Positions 43,915-53,615 of a stretch of 64,000 bases of DNA are shown here, piece after piece. Under the pieces are notes generated by a model. It searched no databases and was not told the DNA's origin. It worked only from the letters and a program-made list of their open reading frames with translations. The translations under genes were made by a program, and so were the position numbers. Numbering within the stretch: the stretch's first letter is position 1; each line of letters starts with the position of its first letter. The stretch is from Ichthyophis bannanicus (Eukaryota > Chordata > Amphibia > Gymnophiona > Ichthyophiidae), in assembly GCA_033557465.1 (NCBI GenBank), contig CM066033.1, forward strand, positions 1,356,971,834 through 1,357,035,833, given 5' to 3'.

Positions 43915-44942
43915 GTCAGTGGGGCACACATACATACACCTCCTGGCAAATTAAGTATGCTATGATGACAGTAGATGATAGCGACAACTATGTAGGTTTA
44001 GCATGCAAATGCAAAGTGCTCGAGAACACAAAAGGGTCTGGCCACATTGGGGGTGTTAGTCGAGCAGCTGTACTGTTAGACATCATTGTGTCACAGACCC
44101 ATTCGCATGAATTGGCTCCACTGTTGGCTAGTCATGTCTGTGAAAGGAACTATCTGTCATATTGTGCATATGAAGCTAAGAAAAGATGTGTGATCATGTT
44201 TGCAGGTCACCATCACAGGAATGGGATGTGGTAGTTCACAATGCATATATGTGAAGGAGGCTAAGTCCTTGGCCCTGCAGGTTTCCTAAACTATCCCTGA
44301 CATGTCTAATTCATGTGTCATGAAGAAATAGGCTGAAGGAGCATGCCAGATAGCAAGGTGCTGCATGAACCTCCATACACTCAAGCAGTCTGCGGGCCAT
44401 GATTTTGATGTTTATGCTTGCAAACACAATGTGCTGTCAAAGCAACCATGAAGGCAGGAACATAAATATATGTATGTCCTCATATCAGTACCAAATGCTG
44501 CAGATGAAGAAGCCCTTGCTCTCCGTTGATACTGGAAATGTGACACAGTAATCTGTTGTATATTCTAAGGCATTGGAGGTCTAATGGTTTGGTCTTTGGT
44601 CATCACGAGTGCTACTGGGAATAAAACCTGGGTCCCACATTTGAAGCAGCCTGTGGCGTAAACAAGAGGCAAATCCAGAGATTGGATCTATGAATTACAT
44701 GTATACAAAGATTAAAGGTGCCTGTTGGTAGGGACCGTGGACCTGTTTGTGGCTAGGAATGGCAGTCAGTGATATTATCATGTTCTACCACAATTACTTC
44801 TGCTATGTTGCTCTATCATTTGTGAAGAAACATGACCATCACTGTGAGTTGTCTTCAACGCACTGTTAATAAAGGAACCGTCAAACACTGCTCATTACTG
44901 CCCTGAAGACATCTAACTTATTGGTTCTACATCATGACAGAA
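43915..44942. other. Unassigned sequence, possibly Harbinger interior
   Basis: No recognisable gene. A weak tRNA/SINE-like patch on the minus strand lies near 44575-44645 (ACCCAGGTTTTATTCCCAGT). Its position between the foldback and the putative transposase exon suggests it could be intron or 3' part of the Harbinger-like unit, but no protein motif supports this. Confidence 0.3.
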
Positions 44943-45311
44943 TCAGTTCTCTGTTGTGTGCCCACATAATTTGAGAGGGAGTATCTGTGCAATCATTGTT
45001 GCCCCATAGCATGTATGGACCTTTAGTCTGGCATATCCCATGAAGTGCAATGTGGATCTGAGAGATACATCTCCTTGTATGCAAAGGGAAGTCTGGACTG
45101 AACCCAGTCTGGTGGGAACATCTAGAGCCATGGAGCTGATCCTCATACACATCTCCTCAGTAGCTGCAACTCCCATCACAATGGACACAGATATGACCAC
45201 ATCATCATAGTAAACATTGCCCACTGACCTCTGCTGCACTGCACACCAATGTACATTCCTCCACAGATGGGTATCTAGCCCAAATACCCTGAACATAGAG
45301 TCCATGTCCAT
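44943..45311 (-). CDS. Possible Harbinger transposase (HARBI1-like) first exon
   Basis: A 122-codon open frame on the minus strand starts with MDMDSMFRVFGLDTHLWRN. Its second half (LDVPTRLGSVQTSLCIQGDV, then LRSTLHFMGYARLKVHTCYG) resembles the N-terminal helical region of HARBI1-like transposases, which typically reads LxxALxFxxxGxFQ before a helix-turn-helix. The frame ends soon after. No DDE catalytic part is visible downstream, so this would be a broken or intron-bearing gene. It is divergent from the Myb-like gene, with about 150 bp between starts. The family call rests on weak motif similarity and neighbourhood. Confidence 0.35.
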   Translation of the reverse strand: MDMDSMFRVFGLDTHLWRNVHWCAVQQRSVGNVYYDDVVISVSIVMGVAATEEMCMRISSMALDVPTRLGSVQTSLCIQGDVSLRSTLHFMGYARLKVHTCYGATMIAQILPLKLCGHTTEN

Positions 45312-45394
45312 CAGCTGCTAATGAGGTGTCTGGACAACAATAACCATTGTGGGGGCGTGTGCACGTTTCGTACGCATGGGGCACGTGCACTTGG

Positions 45395-45462
45395 CGCCTG
45401 TTAATATAAGGGGTGTTCCTGCAGCCTCACATTGTCCCAGGGGCTGCAGAGTGAGGCGAGTG
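45395..45462 (+). promoter_or_regulatory. Possible TATA region upstream of Myb-like gene
   Basis: GCGCCTGTTAATATAAGGGG at about 45396-45415 contains an AT-rich TATA-like core, about 50-60 bp before the chosen ATG at 45463. It lies in the short space between two divergent frames. Functional status unknown. Confidence 0.3.
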
Positions 45463-46102
45463 ATGGACCCTACAGGTGAGCAAGGAATTGCTGGTGAGAG
45501 GGCTGTTGCAGGGCAGGACCCAGCAACATCCCATGGGGAAGGACACCCAGTTGAACACCCTCCCGAAGACGTGTCAGCACAGGAGCGGAGCAGTGGTGAG
45601 GGCTGGAACAATGAGCAGCCAGGGACATCCTCTGGATACTGGCCTACACAGCAGAGCCCATCCACAGGACATATGGCTGGGGATCAGCTGAAGAAGAAGA
45701 GAGTTCCTCAGGAGTCCTGTAAGAGGGCACCAAAGTTTGATCCTGAAGAAAATGAAGTGCTCCTGGAAAAGGTCTCAGACAATTATGAGCATTTGTTTGG
45801 GTGTTTCCGCTCCCAGACATCAGTCACAACATGGCATGCCATCTGGGAGAGTGTGAGAGAGACTGTGGCAGCTGTGGGGGGGCCTGAGTGGGACACTGAG
45901 AGTATGCACAAGCGGTTCAATGACATTAAAAGGTCATTGCTGTCATGGCTTAGTGCTGAGTGGGCAGATACCCAGGACACTGGTGGTGGGGGTCCCCTTC
46001 AGATCCAACTCAGCCCCATGGAGGAGCACCTGATCCAGCAGCTGGGCATCATCTACATTGCTGGAATGCCGTCTGAGCTGGACACAAGCCATCAGGAATC
46101 AG
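45463..46102 (+). CDS. Harbinger Myb/SANT-like DNA-binding protein, first exon
   Basis: Autonomous Harbinger elements carry, next to the transposase, a Myb-like protein that binds the transposon ends and brings the transposase to DNA. From ATG 45463 (MDPTGEQGIAGE) an acidic, glycine-rich leader is followed by the basic KKKRVPQESCKRAPKF and a three-helix Myb/SANT-like region: FDPEENEVLLEKVSDNYEHL, then WHAIWESVRETVAAVGG, then MHKRFNDIKRSLLSWL. The frame is open over 213 codons. A splice-donor-like AG|GTATGT sits at 46101-46108, and read-through stops at 46110, so I take 46102 as exon end. An upstream in-frame ATG at 45349 exists, but the TATA-like motif lies 3' of it. The second exon was not found; 46110-46791 shows nothing recognisable. 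Confidence 0.6.
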
Positions 46103-46791
46103 GTATGTAGACAACAGCAAATGGCTGTATAATAGTCTGTGCACTGACATCTGTACTGTTTCCATGTATATTCTGAGATGTGTTGTGATTTGTAAAAGCT
46201 CCCCATTTGTGTCTGTACCCTGAGTTGCAAGGTTATCCAGTCCCAGGATACCACCATTATGTAAGACATTGCCTTGCACTCAGGCATGGAATGTGCTGTC
46301 CGTGATGTTCCATATTGGAATCAGTGCTCCTCAGCCCACACTGCATCCTGCTGAGCTGCACAGAGGCCCTTGACAGGCTGTCCATCCCATACATCAACAT
46401 GGCTAGCAGTGCAACCCTTCAATTGCTAGCCACGGTCCATCACTCAAATGTGTTCACCAGCATTCTGCTATACCTGACATCCTGTAGCCTCAAACAAAGA
46501 GTTATACCCGATGGAAATATGCCACCTCATGGCTCAAAGGCTAGCTTGGATCATGTCTCCCCTCTACCCCCCCCCCCCTCCCCCAGACATTTCACACTGC
46601 ATGTGTCCTTGGAAATATGGTTCCTGTCCGTACTGTTGCAGCCATTCATATACCAAAACTGCATTCCCCCACCATCCCTGTAATGGTCCTGTAGGATACC
46701 GCTGTCCCTGCATTAACCTGTATTCTGACACCTCCCCAATGACGATATGGCTTCCCCCATGTAGAGCTATTGTCTCCATGTGTCAGGATGC

Positions 46792-48187
46792 CTTGACTTT
46801 CTTCACATCAAATGCATGCTTTCTTCTTTCCAGTCTGCCATTGAACTCGCTAAGCAGAACTATTTTCTCCATCTGACTAACCATATTGCCTCTAACCCTC
46901 TCTGTCTGTTTTCTACTCTCAATTCTCTTCTTAAGGCACCTCCACCACCAATCCCTCCTTCTCTCTTTGCCCAAACCCTAGCAGAATATCTTCTCTCCAG
47001 TCGCTCTTTCAGTGTTTGTTGCCATCTCTCTCAGTTGATGTACCTCAAGGGTCTGTTTTGGGCCCTCTCCTTTTCTCTCTCTATACTCAGTCCCTTGGTG
47101 CCTTCATCTCTTCCCATGGCTTTCAGGATCAGTCTTATGCTGATGACTCTCAAATCTATCTACACCTGGCATCTCTCCTTTGCTCCAAACTCGTATCTCT
47201 ACTTGCTTATCTGAAATCGCTACCTGGATGTCTCACTGCCACCTAAAATTGAATATGGCTAAAAATGAACTTATTTTTCCCCCTAAACCCTCCTCCCCTC
47301 TTTTTCCTTTCTCTATCACTGTTGACAACTCTCTTCTTCTTCCCGTTTCCTCGGTCTGCAACCTGAGGTCATCTTTAACTCCTCCCTTTTCTTCTCCACA
47401 CATTTTCAACATATAGCTAAAACTCGTCATTTCTTTCACTATGACATTAAAAAAATTGTCCCTTCCTCTCTTAACACACTATCAAAGCTCTTGTCCACTC
47501 TTTGGTCACCTCCTGTCTTGACTATTGCAACCTCCTCTTTGCTGGTCTCCCTCAGTGTCTTCTCTCTTCTCTTCAGTCTATCCAGAACTCTGCTGTGCGG
47601 CTAATCTTCCACCAGCCCCGATACACTCATATAACCCCCTTCTGAAATCACTTCACTGGCTCCTCGTTCATTTCCATATCCAATTCAAACTTCTCCTTCT
47701 AACATATAAATGCATTCACTCTACAGTTCCTCATTACCTTTCCTCTCTTCACTCTCCCCTCTCCCTACAGCCCTCCTCATGAACTCCGCACCTCCTCTGG
47801 CTTTCTTCTCTGTATGACCTTTTCTTCTTCTGAAAATTCCAGACTTCGATCTTTTCACTTTGCTGCTCCTTATGCATAGACCAGACTTCCTCTGTCTTTA
47901 TGTCTCTTCAAATCCATGCTAAATGCTTCCTTCTTTGAGGCTGCATTTGGATCCTAATCCCTTGTTCTCCTTGTTTCCTTCCCTATTTGAACCCTCTTGT
48001 TTCTCTTGTATTGTTCTGTCTATCTTGATTAGATTATAATCTCTACGAGCAGGGAATGTTTTCTTTATATGTTTGTACAGTGTTGAGTATGCCTTGTAGT
48101 ACTATATAAATATTCAATAGTAGTAGTAGTAGTAGTACAGTGCTGCATATGCCTTGAAGCGCTATATAAATGCTTAAAAGTAGTAGT
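46792..48187 (+). mobile_element. L2-like LINE, internally deleted, with target duplication
   Basis: Flanked by AGGATGC at 46785-46791 and 48188-48194. The plus strand encodes SAIELAKQNYFLHL and [15 protein letters not shown] (46830-46980), then [20 protein letters not shown] and the catalytic [10 protein letters not shown] (47020-47165), then LDYCNLLFAGL and KSLHWLLVHFHIQFKLLLLTY (47515-47710). The 3' UTR ends in GCGCTATATAAATGC-(TAG)n. A jump near 46995 removes the middle of the RT. It interrupts the unassigned sequence downstream of the Myb-like exon. Confidence 0.8.
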
Positions 48188-49264
48188 AGGATGCAGCCGT
48201 GAAACTGTGCAGGGGGGAACATAGATGTGCATAATTGCAGTGTGGACGGATGTCATGGCTAACAGCTATGATGCTGACATTCTGAATACTACCTACATAG
48301 TATTGCTTGTGGAATCCTGGGATATCACAATGTTATTGGAGTCTCAGGTTTCTATTGGACAGTCATGATATCTGTAGCAGGCTGTGCATAAGAAATGCAG
48401 GATAACCTGTGGTGTCTCAGCCAATGAACAACACTGTGGCTCAAAGGTAGATATCATGCATACCTCACCTTGTGGAGTTCTGGGTGCCGTGAGACTTGTC
48501 TATGGACTTCTACGCTGTTCCCTCTAGAGTTTAGAAAGGTAGATGAGGCAAGCAGAAGAACTCCTGATATGTATGAGGTAGATCTTCCATTCTTGAGATC
48601 CAGTATTCAAAAGCAGATCACTTCCAGAGTGAACTAAAATTCACCGCATAAGAAAAATCACTCCATTAAATTATCAAAAATGTCTATGGTATTTTAACAT
48701 TGGAGCCTTATGAGGTAGATCTTGCCACAAAGGGGACACCACACCCTCTCACAGCCTAGCATAGATATGGGCACATATCCTCCATTGCAACCCCTGAGCT
48801 GTCCTCACCTGTCTATCCCTTTGTGACTGGCTACCCTTTCCTCAAGTAAGTCCTCACTGCCTGCATCTATGCCTCTCCAACCTCTCCGGTTCACAACTGT
48901 GGTCCTTACTCTCCTTCCACCACTCCTCAGTGTAACCCCCCATCCTTCACCCAGATTAAGCCATGAGCCCACACTATACACACTCTGCATGTATCTGTTA
49001 TGCATCCTGAGTTCTCATACGCTTACAGTGTTGCAGAGGAGATCATCTCTAGGGGCTCTGAGACATGTCCACACCTGACCTGTCCTCAGCTGCACCACCT
49101 CCTTGCTCTTAATGTCCTGGAACATTCTCTATGCCTGCAGCTTTGCACGTGGAACCTGTACCTAGGCAGCCTCTGAGAACCAGGTGGTCAGTCAGGAAAG
49201 AACTCTGTGCACATGGCCAGTGTCCTGTGGTTTCATCTTGAAAGCTGCCACTGCTGTATAGACT
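48188..49264. other. Unassigned sequence, possibly Harbinger interior
   Basis: No conserved protein frame. It may continue the sequence interrupted by the L2 and thus belong with the Myb-like gene. Nothing in it matches the TIRs of the other Harbinger-type elements. Confidence 0.3.
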
Positions 49265-50117
49265 GTGGGCCTTTTTCCAGGATTTTCTTTAGTAAAAACA
49301 GAGCAGAAGTATTTGTTTAGTAATTTCACTTTATCAATGTCATTTTCCACGAGTCCATTTCCAGCACTTCTGAGTCCTGCAATTCCACCTCTGATCTTCT
49401 TCTTTTCCCGAATATATCTGAAGAAAGTTTTGTCGCCGAACTTAACATCTTTAGCTATCTTTTCCTCTATCTTTGATTTTGTTATCCTTATTTCTCTTTT
49501 TGTCTCTTTGAGTTTGATCCTGTATTCATTTCTGTGCTCTTCTGTTTGCAAGCTTTTCAATTTGCGAAAGCTGTGTTTTTTGCCCTTATTTGAGCAGCCA
49601 CTTCTTTGGAAAACCAAATAGGTTTCTTTCTCCTCTTGTTTTTATTTACGTTTCTTATATATTTATCTGTTGCCCCTTTTATTGCCCCTTTTAGTTTAGC
49701 CCATTGCAATTCCACTTCCCTTATCCCCTTCCACCCTGTGAGCTCCTCCTTTAGGTACTCGGCCATTTTATTGAACTCAATGTTTTTTAAATTTAGGACT
49801 TTGAGCTTGCTATGATTGGATTGCACCTTGGCTTTTATCTCAAACCACACCGTGTGATGATCACTGTTGCTTACAGGGGCACTCACCCAGACATTAGACA
49901 TGCTATCACTGTTGGTGAGCACCAAATCCAGCGTTGAGCTTTCCCTGGTTGGTTCCATCACCATTTGTCTAATGCAGCTTGGGGAGTGTCCACAATTTTG
50001 TTGCTTCTTTCCAGATTTGCAGAAGGAGTAATCCAATCCACATCGGGTAGATTAAAGTCACCCAATATGATTGTTTCCTCCTTTGTTTCTATCTTGGCAA
50101 TATCTATGATCAATTCA
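49265..50117 (-). pseudogene. CR1 endonuclease-to-RT linker fragment
   Basis: Minus-strand reading begins with ELIIDIAKIETKEETIILGD and FNLPDVDW (endonuclease GDFN motif, about 50110-50030), then TLDLVLTN and SDHHTVWFEI, then IWFSKEVAAQIRAKNT at 49620. A frame change leads to EEKIAKDVKFGDKTFFRYIR and YFCSVFTKENPGK (49617-49270). The fragment ends before the RT proper. Right side is cut by the TIR element at 50121. Confidence 0.75.
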
Positions 50118-50624
50118 TTACACAGGTACACTACCAAAAAACTGCCTCCAGTTTTGCAACTGATTCCTATAGATTTTGGGGTGCTGAATCCAGGAAAAAT
50201 AGCCAAAATGTTCCATCATGTCACGTTTTCTTGCAAAATTAGATTTCTTACCCATATAAGGAATGTTCACATAATTTCTTTTTAGCCGACTGCAGTTTAT
50301 TTTCTTGGCCCAAAATAGAGGTTGTAATAGTTAACTAACTAGAAACACTCCCTCATGATATTTTAGAGTGTTTTGTATTCATTTTATACATTAACAGGAC
50401 AATTGGGAGGCGGGGGGCTAAATCCAGTACTCGCGCTGGTGCATGTTCTTTCCTGTTCGCCTCGCCTCGTTCGCTCGCTCAAACACGGTGGTTGCGACAT
50501 GAACGTTCCTGTCAAATTTCAGTTTCTTGCAAGTTCATTATTACCTTTTGTTTGCTCAGTCGTAATCCAGCTTTATTCCGAAGTGGTTCACTACAGTTGT
50601 AGTTTGCAGTGCTGTGTATTTGTG

Positions 50625-52352
50625 ATGGCTCACAGAGCCAGAGGTTGCGTCAACTCTCCGGACAGTTTTTGTTTTATTTGTGGGGAATATACCGTGAAAA
50701 AGCGGCAGAGGAACATTTTTGCATTTATTAAAAAAGTATATTTCGCCTATTTCGGTTTGAAGTTAGGCGATCAAGACAAACCGTGGGCTCCTCACAAAGT
50801 GTGCAAGACATGTGAGGAAGATCTACGCTTATGGATGAAAGATAAAAAACAAGCATTTCGTTTCGGAATACCTATGATGTGGCGTGAACAAAGAGACCAC
50901 AGCAGTGACTGCTATTTTTGCTCTTGCATTGTGAAGGGATACAACTTAAAAAATAAGAACGTAATAAGTTACCCCAACCTTCCCTCAGCAATTAGGCCTA
51001 TGCCTCATAGCAACGAAGTACCTGTGCCTGAACCACCAAAATCTTTGGATTATATTTGTGTGGACGGTTCTGATCATGATGAGACTCATCAGATGGCTTT
51101 TCCCGATGAGTCCAGTACTTCCGAGTTTGAAACTGAACCAGATCCGAAACTTGAACTTTTCTCTCAAGCTGAATTGAATGATTTAGTCCGGGATTTAGGA
51201 CTCCCAAAAGATGCTGCCCAACTGCTAGGTTCTCGGCTTAAACAGAAAAATCTATTGTCACCAGGAACAACTTTTTATTGGTACCGCAACCGCGAGACAC
51301 AATTTTTGAAGTATTTCAGCAAAGAGGAAGATTTGGTATTTTGCAACGATATATACGGAGTGATGGAAAAGTTTAAACTCAAGTATGATCCTGCTGAATG
51401 GCGGCTGTTCATTGATTCGTCAAAAGACAGCATAAAAGGTGTTCTTCTTCATAATGGCAACACATTCGCTTCAGTTCCTATTGCTCACTCTGTTATTCTC
51501 CAAGAAAAATACGAGAATTTGGCCCTGATTCTTCAGAAGATTCGTTATGATGAGCATAAGTGGATGATTTGTGGAGACTTTAAAATTCTATCCATGCTAT
51601 TAGGGCAGCAATCCGGTTTCACCAAATATCCCTGCTTCCTTTGCTTGTGGGATAGCCGGGCTCGCGACCTACACTGGGGGAAAAAAGACTGGCCAATTCG
51701 GGAGTATTTGAGACCCGGTGAGAAAAATGTTCTTCATGAGAGCTTGGTACCTCGTGATAAACTTCTATTACCACCTCTCCACATTAAGTTGGGTCTCATT
51801 AAGCAATTCATCAAGTCCCTTCCAAAAGATGGTGAGTGCTTTCGGTACCTTTGCTCAAAGTTCCCCCGACTTTCTGAAGCAAAGCTAAAGGAAGGAGTGT
51901 TTGTTGGCCCTGATATAAGGAAACTCATTTCAGATGGAGCATTCGCTGAAACGATGTCTGAGAAGGAAAAAGAAGCCTGGGATTCCTTCAAGGATGTTGT
52001 TCTCAAATTCTTGGGGAACAGGCGGGATGAGAACTATAAGGATATTGTTGCCAGGATGCTCAATGCCTTCAAAGAACAAGGCTGTAACATGAGCCTGAAA
52101 GTCCATTTCTTGCACTCCCATGTGAACTACTTTCCCGAAAACTTGGGGGCGTACAGTGAAGAACAAGGTGAAAGGTTTCACCAGGACATCAAGGACGCAG
52201 AGAGAAGGTACCAAGGAAGATGGAACACCACTATGATGGCTGATTTCTGCTGGTTGCTGCTGCGGGAAACCCCAGATGAAAAATACGCCAAGCAGCGCAC
52301 CAAGAGAAGCATTCGGGGGAAGAAGAAACGGGCCCACCAGGAGATTGATTGA
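50625..52352 (+). CDS. Intact transposase-like protein, 575 aa, zinc fingers
   Basis: The only long intact gene in the window. The start at 50625 (MAHRARGCVNSPDSFC) is chosen because the conserved zinc region begins there; the frame is open upstream to 50373 with unlike sequence. Residues 16-63 hold C16-x2-C19 and C60-x2-C63 in a treble-clef-like arrangement (FCFICG; PHKVCKTCEEDL), and C96-x2-C99 follows in DCYFC. The core has FIDSSKDS (D264), ICGDFKILSMLLG (D318), YPCFLCLWDSRARDLHW with another C-x2-C, LLPPLHIKLGL, and near the end ENLGAYSEEQGERFHQD (E516, H519). D264, D318 and E516 are candidate acidic catalytic residues by inference. The C-terminus is basic (RTKRSIRGKKKRA). I recall similar proteins as uncharacterised entries in arthropods and cnidarians, without a named superfamily. 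Confidence 0.8.
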   Translation: MAHRARGCVNSPDSFCFICGEYTVKKRQRNIFAFIKKVYFAYFGLKLGDQDKPWAPHKVCKTCEEDLRLWMKDKKQAFRFGIPMMWREQRDHSSDCYFCSCIVKGYNLKNKNVISYPNLPSAIRPMPHSNEVPVPEPPKSLDYICVDGSDHDETHQMAFPDESSTSEFETEPDPKLELFSQAELNDLVRDLGLPKDAAQLLGSRLKQKNLLSPGTTFYWYRNRETQFLKYFSKEEDLVFCNDIYGVMEKFKLKYDPAEWRLFIDSSKDSIKGVLLHNGNTFASVPIAHSVILQEKYENLALILQKIRYDEHKWMICGDFKILSMLLGQQSGFTKYPCFLCLWDSRARDLHWGKKDWPIREYLRPGEKNVLHESLVPRDKLLLPPLHIKLGLIKQFIKSLPKDGECFRYLCSKFPRLSEAKLKEGVFVGPDIRKLISDGAFAETMSEKEKEAWDSFKDVVLKFLGNRRDENYKDIVARMLNAFKEQGCNMSLKVHFLHSHVNYFPENLGAYSEEQGERFHQDIKDAERRYQGRWNTTMMADFCWLLLRETPDEKYAKQRTKRSIRGKKKRAHQEID

Positions 52353-52414
52353 CCCAAGAATGACTTTAAAATCTAAACTGTGTTGACAAATATCGTGTTT
52401 TTACTAAACTTTGA

Positions 52415-52420
52415 AATAAA
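52415..52420 (+). terminator. Polyadenylation signal of the 575-aa gene
   Basis: AATAAA lies 63 bases after the stop codon at 52350-52352, a suitable distance for 3' end formation. Confidence 0.6.
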
Positions 52421-52960
52421 AATTTGCTAGTTATTACCACAGTGTCGGATCTCATTTATTAGAATTTTATTTTCACACCATCGGGTGTTTGTCTTCATGT
52501 ATTGCAATGGTGCGGTTTGCGTTTTCTATTCTTACATACATACCTGTACAACATTTTTTGCACATTTCTTTGCTTTGCTTTGTGTCTAACCTCGCTCTTA
52601 TATGCTCAATGTTTGTGCACATGTATGTGGCTGTTTTAAGTGCAGACAATTTTGCTACCATCACAGTGTGTTTTGTTGACATTACTCTATTCTTATGTGC
52701 TGCCTTGTTACAATTTTCTTTATTCTTATTTGAATAACTACTAAACAATTAGTATAAAGAATTCATCCAAGAAACTTTTATCTCGATCGCACTCAATCTG
52801 AAACGTTCACCTCAAACTGCTAACCCAATGTAGCAAAAAATCTGTACGTGATGGAGCAAATTGGTTATCAGATTTGGATTCAGTGCACCAAAAAACGTAA
52901 AAATCAATCGAAACATTAGAGGCAGTTTAAAACAACATTTTTTTTAGTGTACCTGTGTTA

Positions 52961-53434
52961 TCTATCTCTTCAGTTTTTCAAGGTCCTCTTGCAATTTCTC
53001 ACAATCCTCTTGGGGTTTAACAACTTTGAATAATTTTGTGTTATTTGAAAATTTGATTACCTCACTCATAATTCCCTTTTCCAAGTCATTTACGAATATG
53101 TTAAAAAGCAGTGGACCCAGCACAGATCCTTGGGTACTCCACTATTCACCATTTAGCCCTACCCTCTGCTTTCTATCGTTTTACCAGTTCCTGATCTGCA
53201 ATAGTACACTGCCTGCTATCCCATGACTTTTTAATTTCCCCAGGAGTCTCTCATGAGGGACTTGTCAAAGTCTTTTTGAAAATCCAGATACACTGTATCT
53301 ACCGGCTCACCTTTGTCTGCCTTTTATTCACACCTTCAAAAAAATCTAACAGATTAGTAAGAGAAGACCTTCCTTGGCTAAAGCCATGTTAGCTTTCTCC
53401 CATTAAACCATGATTATCTACGTGTTCAGTAATT
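52961..53434 (-). mobile_element. CR1 RT fragment left of the L1 insertion
   Basis: TTTTTCAAGGTCCTCTTGCA, AATATGTTAAAAAGCAGTGG and CAGCACAGATCCTTGG match 8440-8600 in the same orientation, then CTTTTTGAAAATCCAGATAC matches 9080-9100. Continuity resumes at 59914 after removal of the L1-type element. Confidence 0.75.
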
Positions 53435-53615
53435 GTGTTCTTTTTTTTTTTTTTTTTTTTTTTTTACATTTTTTTAAAATTAAGTTACTAAAAGAACACC
53501 CCCCCTTCCCCACCCCGTCGCAGTCTACAGCCCCCCCCCATCAGCCCTATTCAACCTCATTGGGAACCGCCCCCAAACTTGTCCCCGCTAGTCATCTTCC
53601 AAGCTTCCGATACCA

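Larger units (their letters stand above)
50121..52957 (+). mobile_element. TIR DNA transposon of unassigned superfamily, 2.84 kb
   Basis: Long imperfect inverted ends: both start CACAGGTACACTA and, going inward, share AAACTGCCTC, GGTGC-TGAATCC and TCCATCA(C/T)GT in the same order over about 130 bp. TTA occurs on both outer sides (50118-50120 and 52958-52960), a possible 3-bp target duplication. The flanks are two different CR1 pieces, so the duplication is not confirmed by a restored target. One gene (50625-52352) and its AATAAA (52415-52420) fill the interior. Structure indicates an autonomous element. Confidence 0.75.

Noticed and set aside
45349..45462. Earlier start of the Myb-like protein
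   Set aside because: A TATA-like motif lies downstream of that ATG, and the residues look like translated upstream region.
46315..46683. Possible second exon of the Myb-like gene
   Set aside because: No acceptor site with a conserved continuation could be identified, and the sequence is compositionally simple.
50121..50206. Extension of the CR1 endonuclease frame to 50206
   Set aside because: This stretch pairs with the right inverted end of the TIR transposon, so its coding look is accidental.
50373..50624. N-terminal extension of the 575-aa protein to 659 aa
   Set aside because: The extra 84 residues are hydrophobic and unlike the conserved start; the zinc module begins just after ATG 50625.
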